A stretch of DNA of 64,000 bases from Variovorax sp. ZS18.2.2 (GCF_024701975.1 NZ_JANLNM010000001.1:1302001-1366000), one strand, 5' to 3'; shown: positions 9,542-20,025, counted from the stretch's first letter. Translations and numbers: made by a program. Notes: a model not told the origin generated them from the sequence alone.

Positions 9542-10465
9542 TCAGCGTTCCCCTTTGCGGTACGGCTTCATCAGCGCCTGCGGATAGCTGGCCTTGCGCG
9601 CCACCAGCACCAGCGCGAGGATCGACAGCAGGTACGGCAGCATCAGGTAGAGCTGGTAGGGCAGCACGGCGTCGCCCGATTGTTGCAGCCGCAGTTGCAG
9701 CGCATCGAAGAAGGCGAACAGCAGCGCACCCAGGAGGGCCTTGCCGGGCCGCCACGAGGCGAACACCACCAGCGCCACGCAGATCCAGCCGCGGCCGTTC
9801 ACCATGTTGAAGAAGAAGGCGTTGAAGGCCGAGAGCGTAAGAAACGACCCGGCCATGCCCATCAGCGCCGAGCCCGCGACGATGGCGCCGGTGCGCGTGG
9901 CCGCGACCGACACGCCCTGGCTCTCGGCCGCCTGCGGGTTCTCGCCGACCATGCGCAGCGCGAGCCCGAGCGGCGTGCGGTACAGCACCCAGCCGACCGC
10001 CGGCACCAGCAACAGCGCGAACAGCGTGAGCGCGGTCTGCGCATTGAGGATGGGCACGGGCAGCCAGTCCATCGGCGCGAAGGGCGTGATGGTCGGCGGC
10101 GTGTTCACCTTCGGAAAGCTCACGCGGTAGCCGAAGTAGCTGAGCGCCGTCGCGAGCAGCGTGATGCCGAGGCCGGAGACGTGCTGCGAGAGCGCAAGTC
10201 CCACGGTCAGGAAGGCGTGAAGCAATCCGAACACCATGCCCGTGAGCGCCGCCACGCCGACGCCGACCCACAGCGGCGCGCCGGCGTACACGGCGAGCCA
10301 TCCGGTGAAGGCGCCTGCGACCATGATCCCTTCGATGCCGAGGTTGAGCACGCCCGCGCGTTCGCACAGCAGCACGCCGAGCGTGCCGAGGATGAGCGGC
10401 GTGGCGATGCGCAGCACCGCGACCCAGAAAGAGGGGTTGGCGAGGATGTCGAGAAGGTCGGTCAT
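9542..10465 (-). CDS. ABC transporter permease, nucleoside/nucleobase type (second subunit)
   Basis: Inner-membrane permease (307 aa, about 8-9 hydrophobic helices) of the BPD_transp_2 family, the YufQ/NupQ-like partner in BMP-type purine/pyrimidine importers. GTLGVLLCERAGVLNLGIEGIM near residue 28 is the family hallmark, as is GENPQAAESQG near 185. Its ATG overlaps the TGA of the first permease by 4 bp (10462-10465), indicating translational coupling. Together with the genes at 10462-15194 it forms a complete importer: binding protein, ATPase and two permeases. Confidence 0.9.
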   Translation of the reverse strand: MTDLLDILANPSFWVAVLRIATPLILGTLGVLLCERAGVLNLGIEGIMVAGAFTGWLAVYAGAPLWVGVGVAALTGMVFGLLHAFLTVGLALSQHVSGLGITLLATALSYFGYRVSFPKVNTPPTITPFAPMDWLPVPILNAQTALTLFALLLVPAVGWVLYRTPLGLALRMVGENPQAAESQGVSVAATRTGAIVAGSALMGMAGSFLTLSAFNAFFFNMVNGRGWICVALVVFASWRPGKALLGALLFAFFDALQLRLQQSGDAVLPYQLYLMLPYLLSILALVLVARKASYPQALMKPYRKGER

Positions 10466-11529
10466 TTCGTCATCCGCACCCGGTATTGCGTCAGCAGCGT
10501 CGCCACCAGCACCGCGATCAGCGAGGCCGCGACGATCACGTCGGCGATGTAGGTCGGCACGCCCACCGCGCGGCTCATGGTGTCGGCGCCCACCAGCACG
10601 CCGGCCACGAACACGCCGGCAGCGATCACGCCCAGCGGATGCAGGCCGGCGAGCATCGCGATCACGATGCCCGTGTAGCCGTAGCCCGGCGACATGTCGA
10701 GCGTGACGTAGCTGGTGCGGCCCGCCACCTCGATGGCGCCGGCCAGTCCGGCCAGCGCACCCGAGAGCAGGGCGACCATCACGACAGTGCGCGTGACTGG
10801 CACGCCGGCAAACGCGGCGGCGCGCGCATTCGCGCCGACCGCGCGGATGTCGAAACCCAGCACCGTGTACTTGAAGATCGCCCACACGATCGCCGCGAGC
10901 GACACAGCCCAGAGCAGCCCGGTGTGCACGCGCGTCTGGGCGATGAGCTTGCCCAGTTCGAGATCGGACTGCAGCGACACGCTCTGGGGCCAGCCCATGG
11001 CGGCCGGGTCTTTCATCGGCCCGTCGAGCAGCGCGGAGACACCGAGCAGCACGATGAAGTTGATCAAGAGCGTGGTCACCACCTCGTCGACGCCGAGCTT
11101 GTTCTTCATGAGCGCCGGGCCGAGCAGCAGCAGGGCGCCCGCCACGGCGGCGGCCAGCATCATCAGCGGGAAGAGCACCCAGGGCGAGAGCTCGAAGCCC
11201 GTGCCGCCGTGCATGCCGCCCACGGCCACGGCGGCGAGGGCGCCAGCGAAGAGCTGCCCCTCCGCGCCGATGTTGAAGAGCCGCGCCTTGAACGCGACAG
11301 TCGCGGCGAGGCCGGTGAGGATCAGTGGGATCGCGCGCGTCAGCGTCTCGCTCCACGCGAACACCGAGCCGAAGCCGCCTTGCAGCAGCAGCGCGTAGGT
11401 GCGGCCGACCGGTGCACCGGCCCACAGCACGAGCAGCGCGCTCACGACCATGGTGAACACGACCGCGCCGATGGGCGCCAGCACCAGCGCGGCGCGCGAG
11501 GTTTCGTGGCGTCGTTCGAGCCGCATCAT
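10462..11529 (-). CDS. ABC transporter permease, nucleoside/nucleobase type (first subunit)
   Basis: Inner-membrane permease (355 aa) of the YufP/NupP-like class. Family features are ARLFNIGAEGQLFAGALAA near residue 80, KNKLGVDEVVTTLLIN, and a GANARAAAFAGVPV loop. A charged cytoplasmic N-terminus (MMRLERRHETSR) precedes the first helix. The start at 11529 overlaps the ATPase stop by 4 bp (ATGA); a second ATG follows directly at 11526. The next permease also overlaps by 4 bp. Confidence 0.9.
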   Translation of the reverse strand: MMRLERRHETSRAALVLAPIGAVVFTMVVSALLVLWAGAPVGRTYALLLQGGFGSVFAWSETLTRAIPLILTGLAATVAFKARLFNIGAEGQLFAGALAAVAVGGMHGGTGFELSPWVLFPLMMLAAAVAGALLLLGPALMKNKLGVDEVVTTLLINFIVLLGVSALLDGPMKDPAAMGWPQSVSLQSDLELGKLIAQTRVHTGLLWAVSLAAIVWAIFKYTVLGFDIRAVGANARAAAFAGVPVTRTVVMVALLSGALAGLAGAIEVAGRTSYVTLDMSPGYGYTGIVIAMLAGLHPLGVIAAGVFVAGVLVGADTMSRAVGVPTYIADVIVAASLIAVLVATLLTQYRVRMTK

Positions 11530-13100
11530 GGCGCGCCTTTCGTGGCGCCGGCCATCGCGAGGCCGATGGCTTCGCGCGTCCACGCCGCGGCCGGGCGCGC
11601 TTCGCCGAGATGGCCGCCGTGCATCACCGCCACGCGGTCGCCGAGCGTGAGCACTTCGTCGAGGTCGTCGGAAATGACCAGCACCGCCGCACCGGCATCG
11701 CGCGCGGCGATGAGCTGCTGCTGCACGTAGGCGACGGCGCCGATGTCCAGACCCCAGGTCGGCTGGTGCGCGACGATCAGGCGCGGGGCGCGGTTCGGGT
11801 ATTTCTTGTTCTCGATGTCTTCCACCTGCTCGGGCGCGAGCAGCGCGCGCCCCAGGATCAGCTTCTGCATGTTCCCGCCGGAGAGCGAGCGGGCCGGCGC
11901 CATCAGGCCCGCGCCGCGCACGTCGAATGCCTTTTCGATGCGCCGCGCATGCAGCCGCGCAGCCGCACGCCGCACGAACACCGACCAGCGCGAGAACACC
12001 GGGCTGCGCAACCGCTCCGACACTGCGTTCTCCCACACCGGCAGATCGCCCACCACGCCGACCGCATGCCGGTCTTCGGGGATGCGCGCCACGCCGCGCT
12101 GCACCAGCCGGGCGGGCGAGGGCGGCAGCGCGCGGCCCATCAACTGGGCAGTGCCCGAGACGGCGCGGCGCGTGCCGCAGAGCAGTTCGGCCAGCGCCAC
12201 CTGCCCGTTGCCCGAGACGCCTGCGATGGCGGTGATTTCGCCGGCGCGCAGCGTCAGCGACACCTCGCGCAGCCGGTCCTGCCCACCGTCCTTGGTCGAT
12301 GCGGTGCTCACATGGTCGAGTACGCAGACCGCATCGCCCACCGTCTTGGCGGGCCGCCGCTGCGGCGCCTCGACCGCATGGCCGACCATCCACAGCGCGA
12401 GCTGCGCCTGCGTCGTGTCGGCCGTGCGCGCCTCGGCCACGAGCTTGCCGCCGCGCAGCACCGCGATGCGGTGCGACACGCGCAGCACTTCGCCCAGCTT
12501 GTGGCTGATGAAGATCACCGACAGCCCCTGCGCCACCATCTGCGCGAGCGTCGCGAACAGCGCTTCACTTTCCTGCGGCGTGAGCACGGCGGTCGGCTCG
12601 TCGAGGATCAGGATGCGCGCGCCGCGGTACAGCGCCTTGAGGATTTCCACACGCTGGCGCTCGCCGACCGAGAGGCTGCCGATCTTCGCGTCGGGCTGCA
12701 CCGGCAGGCCGAAGCGCTGCGCCACGTCGAGCAGCCGGGCACGCGCAGCGGCACGGCGCGAAACCGGCCGCCACAGGGGCTCGGTGCCCATCATCACGTT
12801 GTCGAGCACGCTCAGGTTGTCGGCCAGCGTGAAGTGCTGGTGCACCATGCCCACGCCCGCGGCGAGCGCGGCCTTGGGGTTGCCCGGCGGCAACGGCGCG
12901 CCAAACACCTCGATGCTGCCTTCGTCGGCGACGTAGTGGCCGAACAGGATCGACATCAGCGTGGACTTGCCCGCGCCGTTCTCACCGAGCAGCGCGAGCA
13001 CTTCGCCGGCCTGCAGGTCGAGGGAGATGGCGTCGTTCGCGACGAGGGTGCCGAAGCGCTTGGTGATGCCCTGGAGGCGGAGAACGGTTGCGTTGGTCAT
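11526..13100 (-). CDS. ABC transporter ATPase, duplicated NBD, nucleoside/nucleobase importer
   Basis: Cytosolic ATPase of 524 aa with two fused nucleotide-binding domains, like YufO/NupO. The first domain has Walker A GENGAGKST at 39-47, signature LSVGERQRVEI and Walker B ILILDEPTAVL. The second has a degenerate Walker A (GVSGNGQ) but a proper LSGGNMQK signature and IVAHQPTWGLD. An insertion reading EQVEDIENKKYPNRAP lies between the second signature and Walker B, where relatives usually have only a few residues. The ATG at 13100 is chosen because the fold begins there. Confidence 0.93.
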   Translation of the reverse strand: MTNATVLRLQGITKRFGTLVANDAISLDLQAGEVLALLGENGAGKSTLMSILFGHYVADEGSIEVFGAPLPPGNPKAALAAGVGMVHQHFTLADNLSVLDNVMMGTEPLWRPVSRRAAARARLLDVAQRFGLPVQPDAKIGSLSVGERQRVEILKALYRGARILILDEPTAVLTPQESEALFATLAQMVAQGLSVIFISHKLGEVLRVSHRIAVLRGGKLVAEARTADTTQAQLALWMVGHAVEAPQRRPAKTVGDAVCVLDHVSTASTKDGGQDRLREVSLTLRAGEITAIAGVSGNGQVALAELLCGTRRAVSGTAQLMGRALPPSPARLVQRGVARIPEDRHAVGVVGDLPVWENAVSERLRSPVFSRWSVFVRRAAARLHARRIEKAFDVRGAGLMAPARSLSGGNMQKLILGRALLAPEQVEDIENKKYPNRAPRLIVAHQPTWGLDIGAVAYVQQQLIAARDAGAAVLVISDDLDEVLTLGDRVAVMHGGHLGEARPAAAWTREAIGLAMAGATKGAP

Positions 13101-13110
13101 GAAGGTCTTG

Positions 13111-13225
13111 CTCCTTCCCCTCCCGGGGGAAGGCTGGGATGGGGGCAAGCGGCGCTTGCTACACCGCTGCGATCGATCGAAGGCCGCGTGCCCCCACCCC
13201 AACCCTCCCCCGGAAGGGGAGGGAG
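13111..13225. repeat. Long imperfect inverted repeat between nucleosidase and ABC ATPase genes
   Basis: Arms at 13111-13147 and 13189-13225 (37 bases each, 41 bases between) pair at 32 of 37 positions. All five mismatches are transitions, so G-U pairs can rescue pairing in RNA of one strand. Each arm also has its own C-run/G-run mini-hairpin. It lies in the intercistronic gap of the transporter operon and could stabilise or attenuate the mRNA. It resembles dispersed palindromic elements, but copy number cannot be judged here. Confidence 0.85.
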
Positions 13226-13236
13226 CGAAGGCGGAG

Positions 13237-14196
13237 TCATTTCCACGCAGCCAGGAACGCCAGCATCACCTTGGCCGAGTTGTCCGCCGCAATGCCCATG
13301 AAGGTGCCCATCTCGTTCTCGCCGTCGCCACCGCCCGCGAGGTCGCTGAGCGAGCGGAAGGCGATGTAGGGCACGCCGTTGCTGTAGGCCACCATGCCCA
13401 CGGCCGCGGTTTCCATGTCGAGCACGTTGGCCTGAAAGGTCTTGAAGGTGTACTGGCGGAACGCCATGTTGTCCATGAAGGCCTGGCCCGAGACGCCATT
13501 GCCGCCGATCACGAGCTGGGGCTTGCGCGCGAGGCACTTGCCGGCGCTGCAGTTCGCCAGGTCGACGGTACGGATGCTGCGGGCCACCTCGAGCATCTTC
13601 GGATCGACCTCGAACCAGAACTTGCGCTCGATCTCCGGCTTCGCGGCCGAGCGGACCTCGACCGGGCGCGGATGCACCATCCCGAAGTTGGGGAACGTGG
13701 CGTCCTTGATGAAGGGCGGCGCGGTGTACTTGCCGGGCGCTGTTTCGCGTGCCATCAGCACCTCGAGGTACTGGCCCCACTGCGCGGGCACCGTCACGTC
13801 GCCGACGTGCAGCGACGGATTCACGCCGCCCGCGATGCCGCTGAACACGATGCTCGTCACGCGAAAGCGGTTGAGCACGAGCTGCGTGTTCATCGTCGCG
13901 TTCGTCATGCTGATGCCCGAGAGGAACAGCACGACCGGCTTGCCTTCGAGCGTGCCGGTGGTGAACTCGACGCCGTTCACGCTGTGCTTCGCAGGCCCCT
14001 GCAGGCGCGCGAGCAGCAGCTTGAGCTCGGGCTCGAAGGCCGAGACCACCGCGATGCGCGGCGTGTCGTCCAGCCGGGTGCTGCTGTTGATGCTGACGCC
14101 GGTGCCCTTGTAGACACCGACGCAGCCCGTGAGGCCGAGGGCCAGCACGCCGGCCGCGAGAAGAGTGCGCCAGCGCATCGTCATCTGTTCGCTCAC
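13237..14196 (-). CDS. Exported lipoprotein nucleosidase/phosphorylase (PNP_UDP_1 fold)
   Basis: A 319-residue protein combining a lipoprotein signal (lipobox LTGC) with the nucleoside phosphorylase/MTA-SAH nucleosidase fold. The GIAGGVNPSLHVGDV strand-turn motif, DMETAAVGMVA with the conserved Met-Glu ribose-binding pair, and FRSLSD with the catalytic-type Asp are all present, so it looks active. Acting outside the inner membrane, it could split nucleosides before import by the adjacent transporter; this is inference. The frame begins at a GTG (14196) overlapping the binding-protein TGA (GTGA); ATGs at 14184 and 14178 are alternatives. Confidence 0.85.
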   Translation of the reverse strand: MSEQMTMRWRTLLAAGVLALGLTGCVGVYKGTGVSINSSTRLDDTPRIAVVSAFEPELKLLLARLQGPAKHSVNGVEFTTGTLEGKPVVLFLSGISMTNATMNTQLVLNRFRVTSIVFSGIAGGVNPSLHVGDVTVPAQWGQYLEVLMARETAPGKYTAPPFIKDATFPNFGMVHPRPVEVRSAAKPEIERKFWFEVDPKMLEVARSIRTVDLANCSAGKCLARKPQLVIGGNGVSGQAFMDNMAFRQYTFKTFQANVLDMETAAVGMVAYSNGVPYIAFRSLSDLAGGGDGENEMGTFMGIAADNSAKVMLAFLAAWK

Positions 14197-15194
14197 TTTG
14201 CGGTTGACTTGGGTTGGCCGTCGTCCACCTTCACGGTGAACTTGCCCGAGAGGATGTCCGCCTGCCTGGCCTTCACCTTCGCAACGATGTCGGCCGGCAC
14301 CTTCTTCTCGAAGGTGCCGAGTGGCGCGAGTTCAGAGCCCTTGTGCTTCATCTGCGAGTAGACGCCATAGTCCTCGGCGGCGAACTTGCCTTCCTTCACG
14401 AGCTTGATCGCGCGGTCGGCCGAGGGCTCGAAGTTCCACAGGGCCGAGGCGACCACCGTGTCGGGGTACTGGCTCTGGGTGTCGATCACGTTGCCGATGG
14501 CGAGCTTGCCCTTTTCCTTGGCGGCATCGGAGACGCCGAAGCGCTCGGCGTACATGATGTCGGCGCCCTTGTCGATCATCGCGAAGGCCGCTTCCTTGGC
14601 CTTGGGCGGGTCGAACCAGCTGTTGATGAAACTCACGCTGAACTCCACCTTCGGGTTCGTTTCCTTCGCGCCCGCCATGAAGGCGTTCATGAGGCGGTTG
14701 ACCTCGGGAATCGGGAAGCCGCCGACCATGCCGATGCGGTTGCTCTTGGTCATGCCGCCGGCCACCATGCCGCTCAGGTACGCCGGCTCCTGGATGAAGT
14801 TGTCGAACACGCTGAAGTTGGGCGCCTGGGGCTTGAGCGACGATCCCATCAGGAACGCAACCTTGGGAAAGTCCTTCGCGACCTTGCGCGCCGCCGCTTC
14901 CACGCCGAACACCTCGCCCAGGATCAGCTGGTTGCCGCCGGTGGCGTACTCGCGCATCACGCGCTCGTAGTCGGCGTTGCTGACGTTCTCGGTGGCCTTG
15001 TATTCGATCTCCCCGCGCGCCTCGGCCGCCTTGAGCGCCTTGTGGATGCGGCCCACCCATTGCTGCTCGAAGGGCACGGTGTACACCGCCGCCACCTTGA
15101 GCTTGGCCTGCGCAAGCGCGATGCCCGGCGCACCGGCCGCAAGTGCCGCGGCGATGGCGACGGAACGAATGATCAACTGACGGCGTGCTGTCAA
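14193..15194 (-). CDS. BMP family ABC transporter substrate-binding protein
   Basis: Periplasmic binding protein (333 aa) of the basic membrane protein (BMP/Med) family, whose characterised members bind nucleosides or nucleobases. A Sec signal ending near ALAQA precedes KVAAVYTVPFEQQWVGRIH, and the fold shows YATGGNQLILGEVFG and NRIGMVGGFPIPEVNR. The start is a TTG at 15194, chosen because a GAGGAGAAG Shine-Dalgarno lies directly upstream and the signal peptide begins there. It heads the transporter operon and is translationally coupled to the nucleosidase. Confidence 0.92.
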   Translation of the reverse strand: MTARRQLIIRSVAIAAALAAGAPGIALAQAKLKVAAVYTVPFEQQWVGRIHKALKAAEARGEIEYKATENVSNADYERVMREYATGGNQLILGEVFGVEAAARKVAKDFPKVAFLMGSSLKPQAPNFSVFDNFIQEPAYLSGMVAGGMTKSNRIGMVGGFPIPEVNRLMNAFMAGAKETNPKVEFSVSFINSWFDPPKAKEAAFAMIDKGADIMYAERFGVSDAAKEKGKLAIGNVIDTQSQYPDTVVASALWNFEPSADRAIKLVKEGKFAAEDYGVYSQMKHKGSELAPLGTFEKKVPADIVAKVKARQADILSGKFTVKVDDGQPKSTAK

Positions 15195-15279
15195 GGTCTT
15201 CTCCTCGGTCGTAAAAAAACAAGTGCAGCAACCTCCGTGCCCGCTCTGCCTCCGACCCCATTCGGGAAACACCGAGGAA

Positions 15280-15346
15280 CCGGCTTCGCCGGGCCTCAGG
15301 TGTTGCCCCCGGTAGGGGGAAGGAGAAGCGGACACGAAGTGCCGCG
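15280..15346 (-). repeat. Comamonad-type intergenic hairpin repeat, copy A
   Basis: In the 168-bp gap between upp and the binding-protein gene there are three hairpins: CCGGC-TTC-GCCGG (15280-15292), CCCCC-GGTA-GGGGG (15306-15319), and GCGG.ACAC-GAA-GTG.CCGC (about 15328-15346). Read on the minus strand, the last matches the hairpin at 61821-61842, and both copies also have a C-run/G-run hairpin beside it. It may act as a processing or termination element in the pyrimidine operon. Confidence 0.7.
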
Positions 15347-15362
15347 CAGCCTGGGGGCGAGC

Positions 15363-15998
15363 CTATTGCGTGCCGAAGATGCGGTCGCCCGCATCGCCGA
15401 GGCCAGGCAGGATGTACCCGTGGCTGTTCAGCTCGCGGTCGATCGCCGCGGTGTAGATCGGCACATCCGGGTGCGCGGATTGAAAGGTCTTCACGCCCTC
15501 GGGGCAGGTCAGCAGGCAGACGAACTTGATCGACTTGGGGTTCAGCTCCTTCAGCCGCTCGACCGCGGCCACCGCCGAGTTGCCGGTGGCCAGCATCGGA
15601 TCGACGACGATCACGTCGCGGTTCTCCATCTCGCCGGGCATCTTGAAGTAGTACTCGACGGCCGTGAGCGTCTTCGGGTCGCGGTACAGGCCGATGTGGC
15701 CGACACGCGCGCCGGGCACCACCGTCAGCATGCCGTCCAGGATGCCGGTGCCGGCGCGCAGGATCGACACCAGCACCAGCTTCTTGCCATCGATGACCTT
15801 GGCCTGCATGGTCTCCAGCGGGGTTTCGACTTCGATGTCCTGCATCGGCATGTCGCGCGTGACCTCGTAGGCCATGAGCATGCTGATTTCGTTGAGGAGC
15901 CGGCGAAAGCTGTTGGTGGACGCGTCCTTGCGGCGCATCAGCGTGAGCTTGTGCTGGACGAGGGGGTGGTCGACGAGGTGGACGTTGCTGCTGCTCAT
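15363..15998 (-). CDS. upp: Uracil phosphoribosyltransferase
   Basis: Makes UMP from uracil and PRPP. The 211-residue protein has the full UPRT pattern: [14 protein letters not shown] at the N-terminus, [13 protein letters not shown], the PRPP loop [12 protein letters not shown] near residue 130, and the uracil-binding C-terminus [16 protein letters not shown]. Beyond general salvage, UPRT is the entry step of the URC uracil-degradation route, and the URC1/URC4 genes lie just upstream on the same strand. It starts 67 bp after the methyltransferase stop. Confidence 0.97.
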   Translation of the reverse strand: MSSSNVHLVDHPLVQHKLTLMRRKDASTNSFRRLLNEISMLMAYEVTRDMPMQDIEVETPLETMQAKVIDGKKLVLVSILRAGTGILDGMLTVVPGARVGHIGLYRDPKTLTAVEYYFKMPGEMENRDVIVVDPMLATGNSAVAAVERLKELNPKSIKFVCLLTCPEGVKTFQSAHPDVPIYTAAIDRELNSHGYILPGLGDAGDRIFGTQ

Positions 15999-16065
15999 TG
16001 GAAGGGTCGGACCGCGAAGCGATCGGCTCGTTGTTGTCGTTGGGTGAAGCCGTGAGTCTAAAAGA

Positions 16066-16683
16066 CTAGAAGTCCAGGGGACGTGGCCCGTCCCCTGTCT
16101 TGCCGGCCAGAAAAGTCAGCCAGGTGTCGCCGTCTTCGTCGGTGTGCCGGTCGTCCCAGTCGACCCGCAGGCCGGCGGCTTCCAGGCGGGCGGCGAAGCC
16201 GGCACGGTCCCAGAACGTGAGATTGCGACGGTCGCCGGCCGCGCCGGTCTCGTCCCGGACGGAGACCAGGAACGCGCCACCCGGCCGCAGCGCACCGGCG
16301 ACCTTGTGCAGCACCCGGTCGGTCAGATCGCGCTCGACGTGCAGGAGCACGCACAGCGCCAGGACAGCGTCGCAGGGACCGCCGAAGTCGTCGGTGAGTA
16401 TGTTCAGCAGCTCGGCCCGCTTGCCGCGTTGCATCTGCAGTTCGAGAAAGGCCCGCGTCGCGTCGGTGCGCCGCACCTTCAGGCCGAGGGTCTCGAGGAA
16501 ATCGGCATCGCGGCCGGTGCCGGAGCCGACTTCGAGCACGGCCGCTCCCGGCTGCACCGCAGCCGCCAGGCGCCGCAGCGCGGCCTCGCGTTCGGCGGGC
16601 GGATGCGGATCGATCTGCCGGGCATAGGCCTCGGCGGAAGATTCGTAGGATCGGATGGCCTCGTCGTTCTTTGAAGGTGTCAT
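16066..16683 (-). CDS. Class I SAM-dependent methyltransferase in the URC operon
   Basis: Probable methyltransferase (205 aa, Methyltransf_11/25 type). The SAM-binding GxGxG motif is [15 protein letters not shown] near residue 48, followed by a motif II acidic position (RRTDAT) and a [12 protein letters not shown] helix. The substrate is unknown. It lies between URC4 and upp. Start choice is uncertain: ATG at 16683, or a TTG at 16710 directly after the URC4 stop. The ATG gives the more usual N-terminus. Confidence 0.8.
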   Translation of the reverse strand: MTPSKNDEAIRSYESSAEAYARQIDPHPPAEREAALRRLAAAVQPGAAVLEVGSGTGRDADFLETLGLKVRRTDATRAFLELQMQRGKRAELLNILTDDFGGPCDAVLALCVLLHVERDLTDRVLHKVAGALRPGGAFLVSVRDETGAAGDRRNLTFWDRAGFAARLEAAGLRVDWDDRHTDEDGDTWLTFLAGKTGDGPRPLDF

Positions 16684-16710
16684 GAGATCTCGCAGGGGGC
16701 GGCCGATCAA

Positions 16711-18116
16711 TCAGAAAACCGTCCCGTCGCTCTCGATCAGGAGCGGTGGCGCTCCATCTCGCAAGCGTTGTGCCAGCGCCCGGCCCGCGGCCCAGGTGCC
16801 GCCTTCGAGCACGCAGGCCAGCGGCAGCTCTTCCTCGGTGCGGTCGAGCACCTTGCGCACGCGCGGCGCCACCTCGTCCAGCAGCGCCACGGTGAGCGCG
16901 CGCCATTCGACGATGAACTCGTCGCTGGCCTTCCAGCGGCGGGTGAGAAAAGCCGCATCCTTCGGCACGATCACGCCGCTGTCGATCAGCAAGCCGCCGT
17001 TGCGGTATTCGGGCAGGGCGGTGAGCGCGTCGAGGTGGCGCACCTTCACGCCCGCCCATTCGAAGGGTTCGAGCAGCGAATAGGTGAGCCATTGCGAGAG
17101 CTTGTGGAACGGCATCCAGCCGTTGGTGAGACCGGGCCCGCGCACCGCGCTGTGGCGCCAGCAGTCGCCGAGCGCCAGCGCCGGGTCGCCCGAGCCGATG
17201 CCGCCGGCGCTGTCGCTGCCATCGATGGCGATGCTGTCCACCGAGTTCGCCGAGGGCCAGATGCGCGAGAGCGTCTCCAGCAGCAGCGAGAGGATCTGGT
17301 GCGCCGTGATCTCGGCCGTGGGCGGAGCGGCCGGGCCGTAGGGGCCGACCAGCGCGTCGAACAGGCGACCGGGTCGGCCGTCGTCGCCGAAGGTCTCGGG
17401 CTGCTCGCTCATCGCCTCGCCGAGCCGGCGCAGCAGCGTGGCGCGGCCCGCAAGGCCCACCAGCGGATTGACGTCGCTGACCTGGAAGGCGTCGCCCAGC
17501 CGGTCGGTCACGAGGCCCTTGAGGCCGGCCGCGTCGGCTTGCAGCGGGTGGTCGGGGTTGGACGAGAAAAGCCCGCTGGTGAAGGCATGGAAGCTCGCCA
17601 CGCCCAGGCCTTCGGAGCGCGTGTAGCGCTCGCCGGTGGCGGGCTCGGTGTAGCGCCAGTCGGCGCCGGCGCCGGCATCGAGCAGCACGCTCACCAGCAC
17701 GAGGTCGATGTGTGCGCGGGCGCGCTGCCGGGCGTCGATGCCCTTGCCGAGCAGCTGGTCGAGCTGCTTCAGCCGGTCGATGCCGCCGGCCTCGAAGTGG
17801 CGCCAGCGGCTGTGGTACGGGATGGTGTCCCACGGATAGCGCTCGCGCGTGACCTCGGCCACGGTGCGCGCCGCGTCTTCGAGCGCGTCGTCGCTGCCGA
17901 TGCGGAACCACTGCGACTCGCCGCGCCGCGCGCGCGCCAGCAGGGCGCCCGCGCGCTGGCGGATGGCGGCCGTGGTGCGCAGCAGCGAGGCCGCGCCGGC
18001 CGGGTGGGCGGTGTCTGCGGTGAATTCGATCGATGGGTCGACCTTGCCCGCGCCGCCGGCTGGCAGGCTGCCGGAACCGTCGACGGGCATGTTCGGGTCG
18101 GTGTTTCGGCTGGTCG

Positions 18117-18120
<4 letters not shown>
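16711..18120 (-). CDS. URC4/urg3 family protein (DUF1688), uracil catabolism
   Basis: A 469-residue DUF1688 protein, the family of fungal URC4/urg3, genetically needed to use uracil as nitrogen source through the URC route; its exact reaction was long unassigned. Visible family landmarks include YPWDTIPYHSRWRHFEAGG near residue 90, GLGVASFHAFTSGLFSS, GSDSAGGIGSGDP and GWMPFHKLSQWL. It is soluble, with no signal peptide. Its ATG overlaps the URC1 TGA by 4 bp (18117-18120), so the two are translationally coupled. Confidence 0.9.
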
Positions 18121-19439
<1,319 letters not shown>

Positions 19440-19532
19440 TGCAGGCCCTCAAAAAATGCAATGTACCGATCACGCGTGCGGCTGGCAAGCCGGGGCGGAC
19501 CATGCCCCGCATTCGCCAAACGAGCGTGATGC

Positions 19533-20000
19533 TCAGGCCGGCGAGGAGCGCAGGCCGTAGGTCTTGCCACCGACGAACAGGTATTCGGCGCGCAGCACCG
19601 CATCGCCTTTCTCGCCGGTGAAGGTGAAGCCGAGCACGCCCACCTGGGTGCCGGGCTTGATCTCTTCCACGCCCCAGGCCTGCAGGCGCGTGAGGGGCGC
19701 CAGCTCGATCTGCCATTTGCGGTCGCGCCGCGTCGGCAATTGCGCCTTGGCCAGGAGCGCGGGGCCGTCGACGGACGTCGACTGCTTCGGCAATGCACGT
19801 TGCTTCAGGTCGGCGGGCAGCGTGGGGTTTTCGGGCAGCTCGAGCTCCAGTTCGCCGTGCGGGTTGCGCCACATGACCTTGGTCGCGCGTCCCTCCAGGT
19901 ACAGCGGGCGCTCCTGGTCGAAGCTGCTCCATCCATGGTGGGCCCAGGCAGGCAATGCGAGGCTCATCGAACCGGCAACGAAGAGGCGTCTTTGCATCAT
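19533..20000 (-). CDS. DUF6152 family secreted protein
   Basis: A 155-residue exported protein with a signal peptide (MMQRRLFVAGSMSLALPAWA, predicted cleavage after AWA). The mature part begins HHGWSSFDQERPLYLEG and includes MWRNPHGELELE and GVLGFTFTGEKGD, features of DUF6152 proteins. Its role is unknown. The paired HH right after the signal and the adjoining membrane protein suggest a small envelope system. Adjacent ATGs (20000 and 19997) are both possible starts. It is separated from URC1 by 93 bp and may be a distinct unit. Confidence 0.75.
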   Translation of the reverse strand: MMQRRLFVAGSMSLALPAWAHHGWSSFDQERPLYLEGRATKVMWRNPHGELELELPENPTLPADLKQRALPKQSTSVDGPALLAKAQLPTRRDRKWQIELAPLTRLQAWGVEEIKPGTQVGVLGFTFTGEKGDAVLRAEYLFVGGKTYGLRSSPA

Positions 20001-20025
20001 CTCGGTCTCCTAGATTTCAGGCAGT

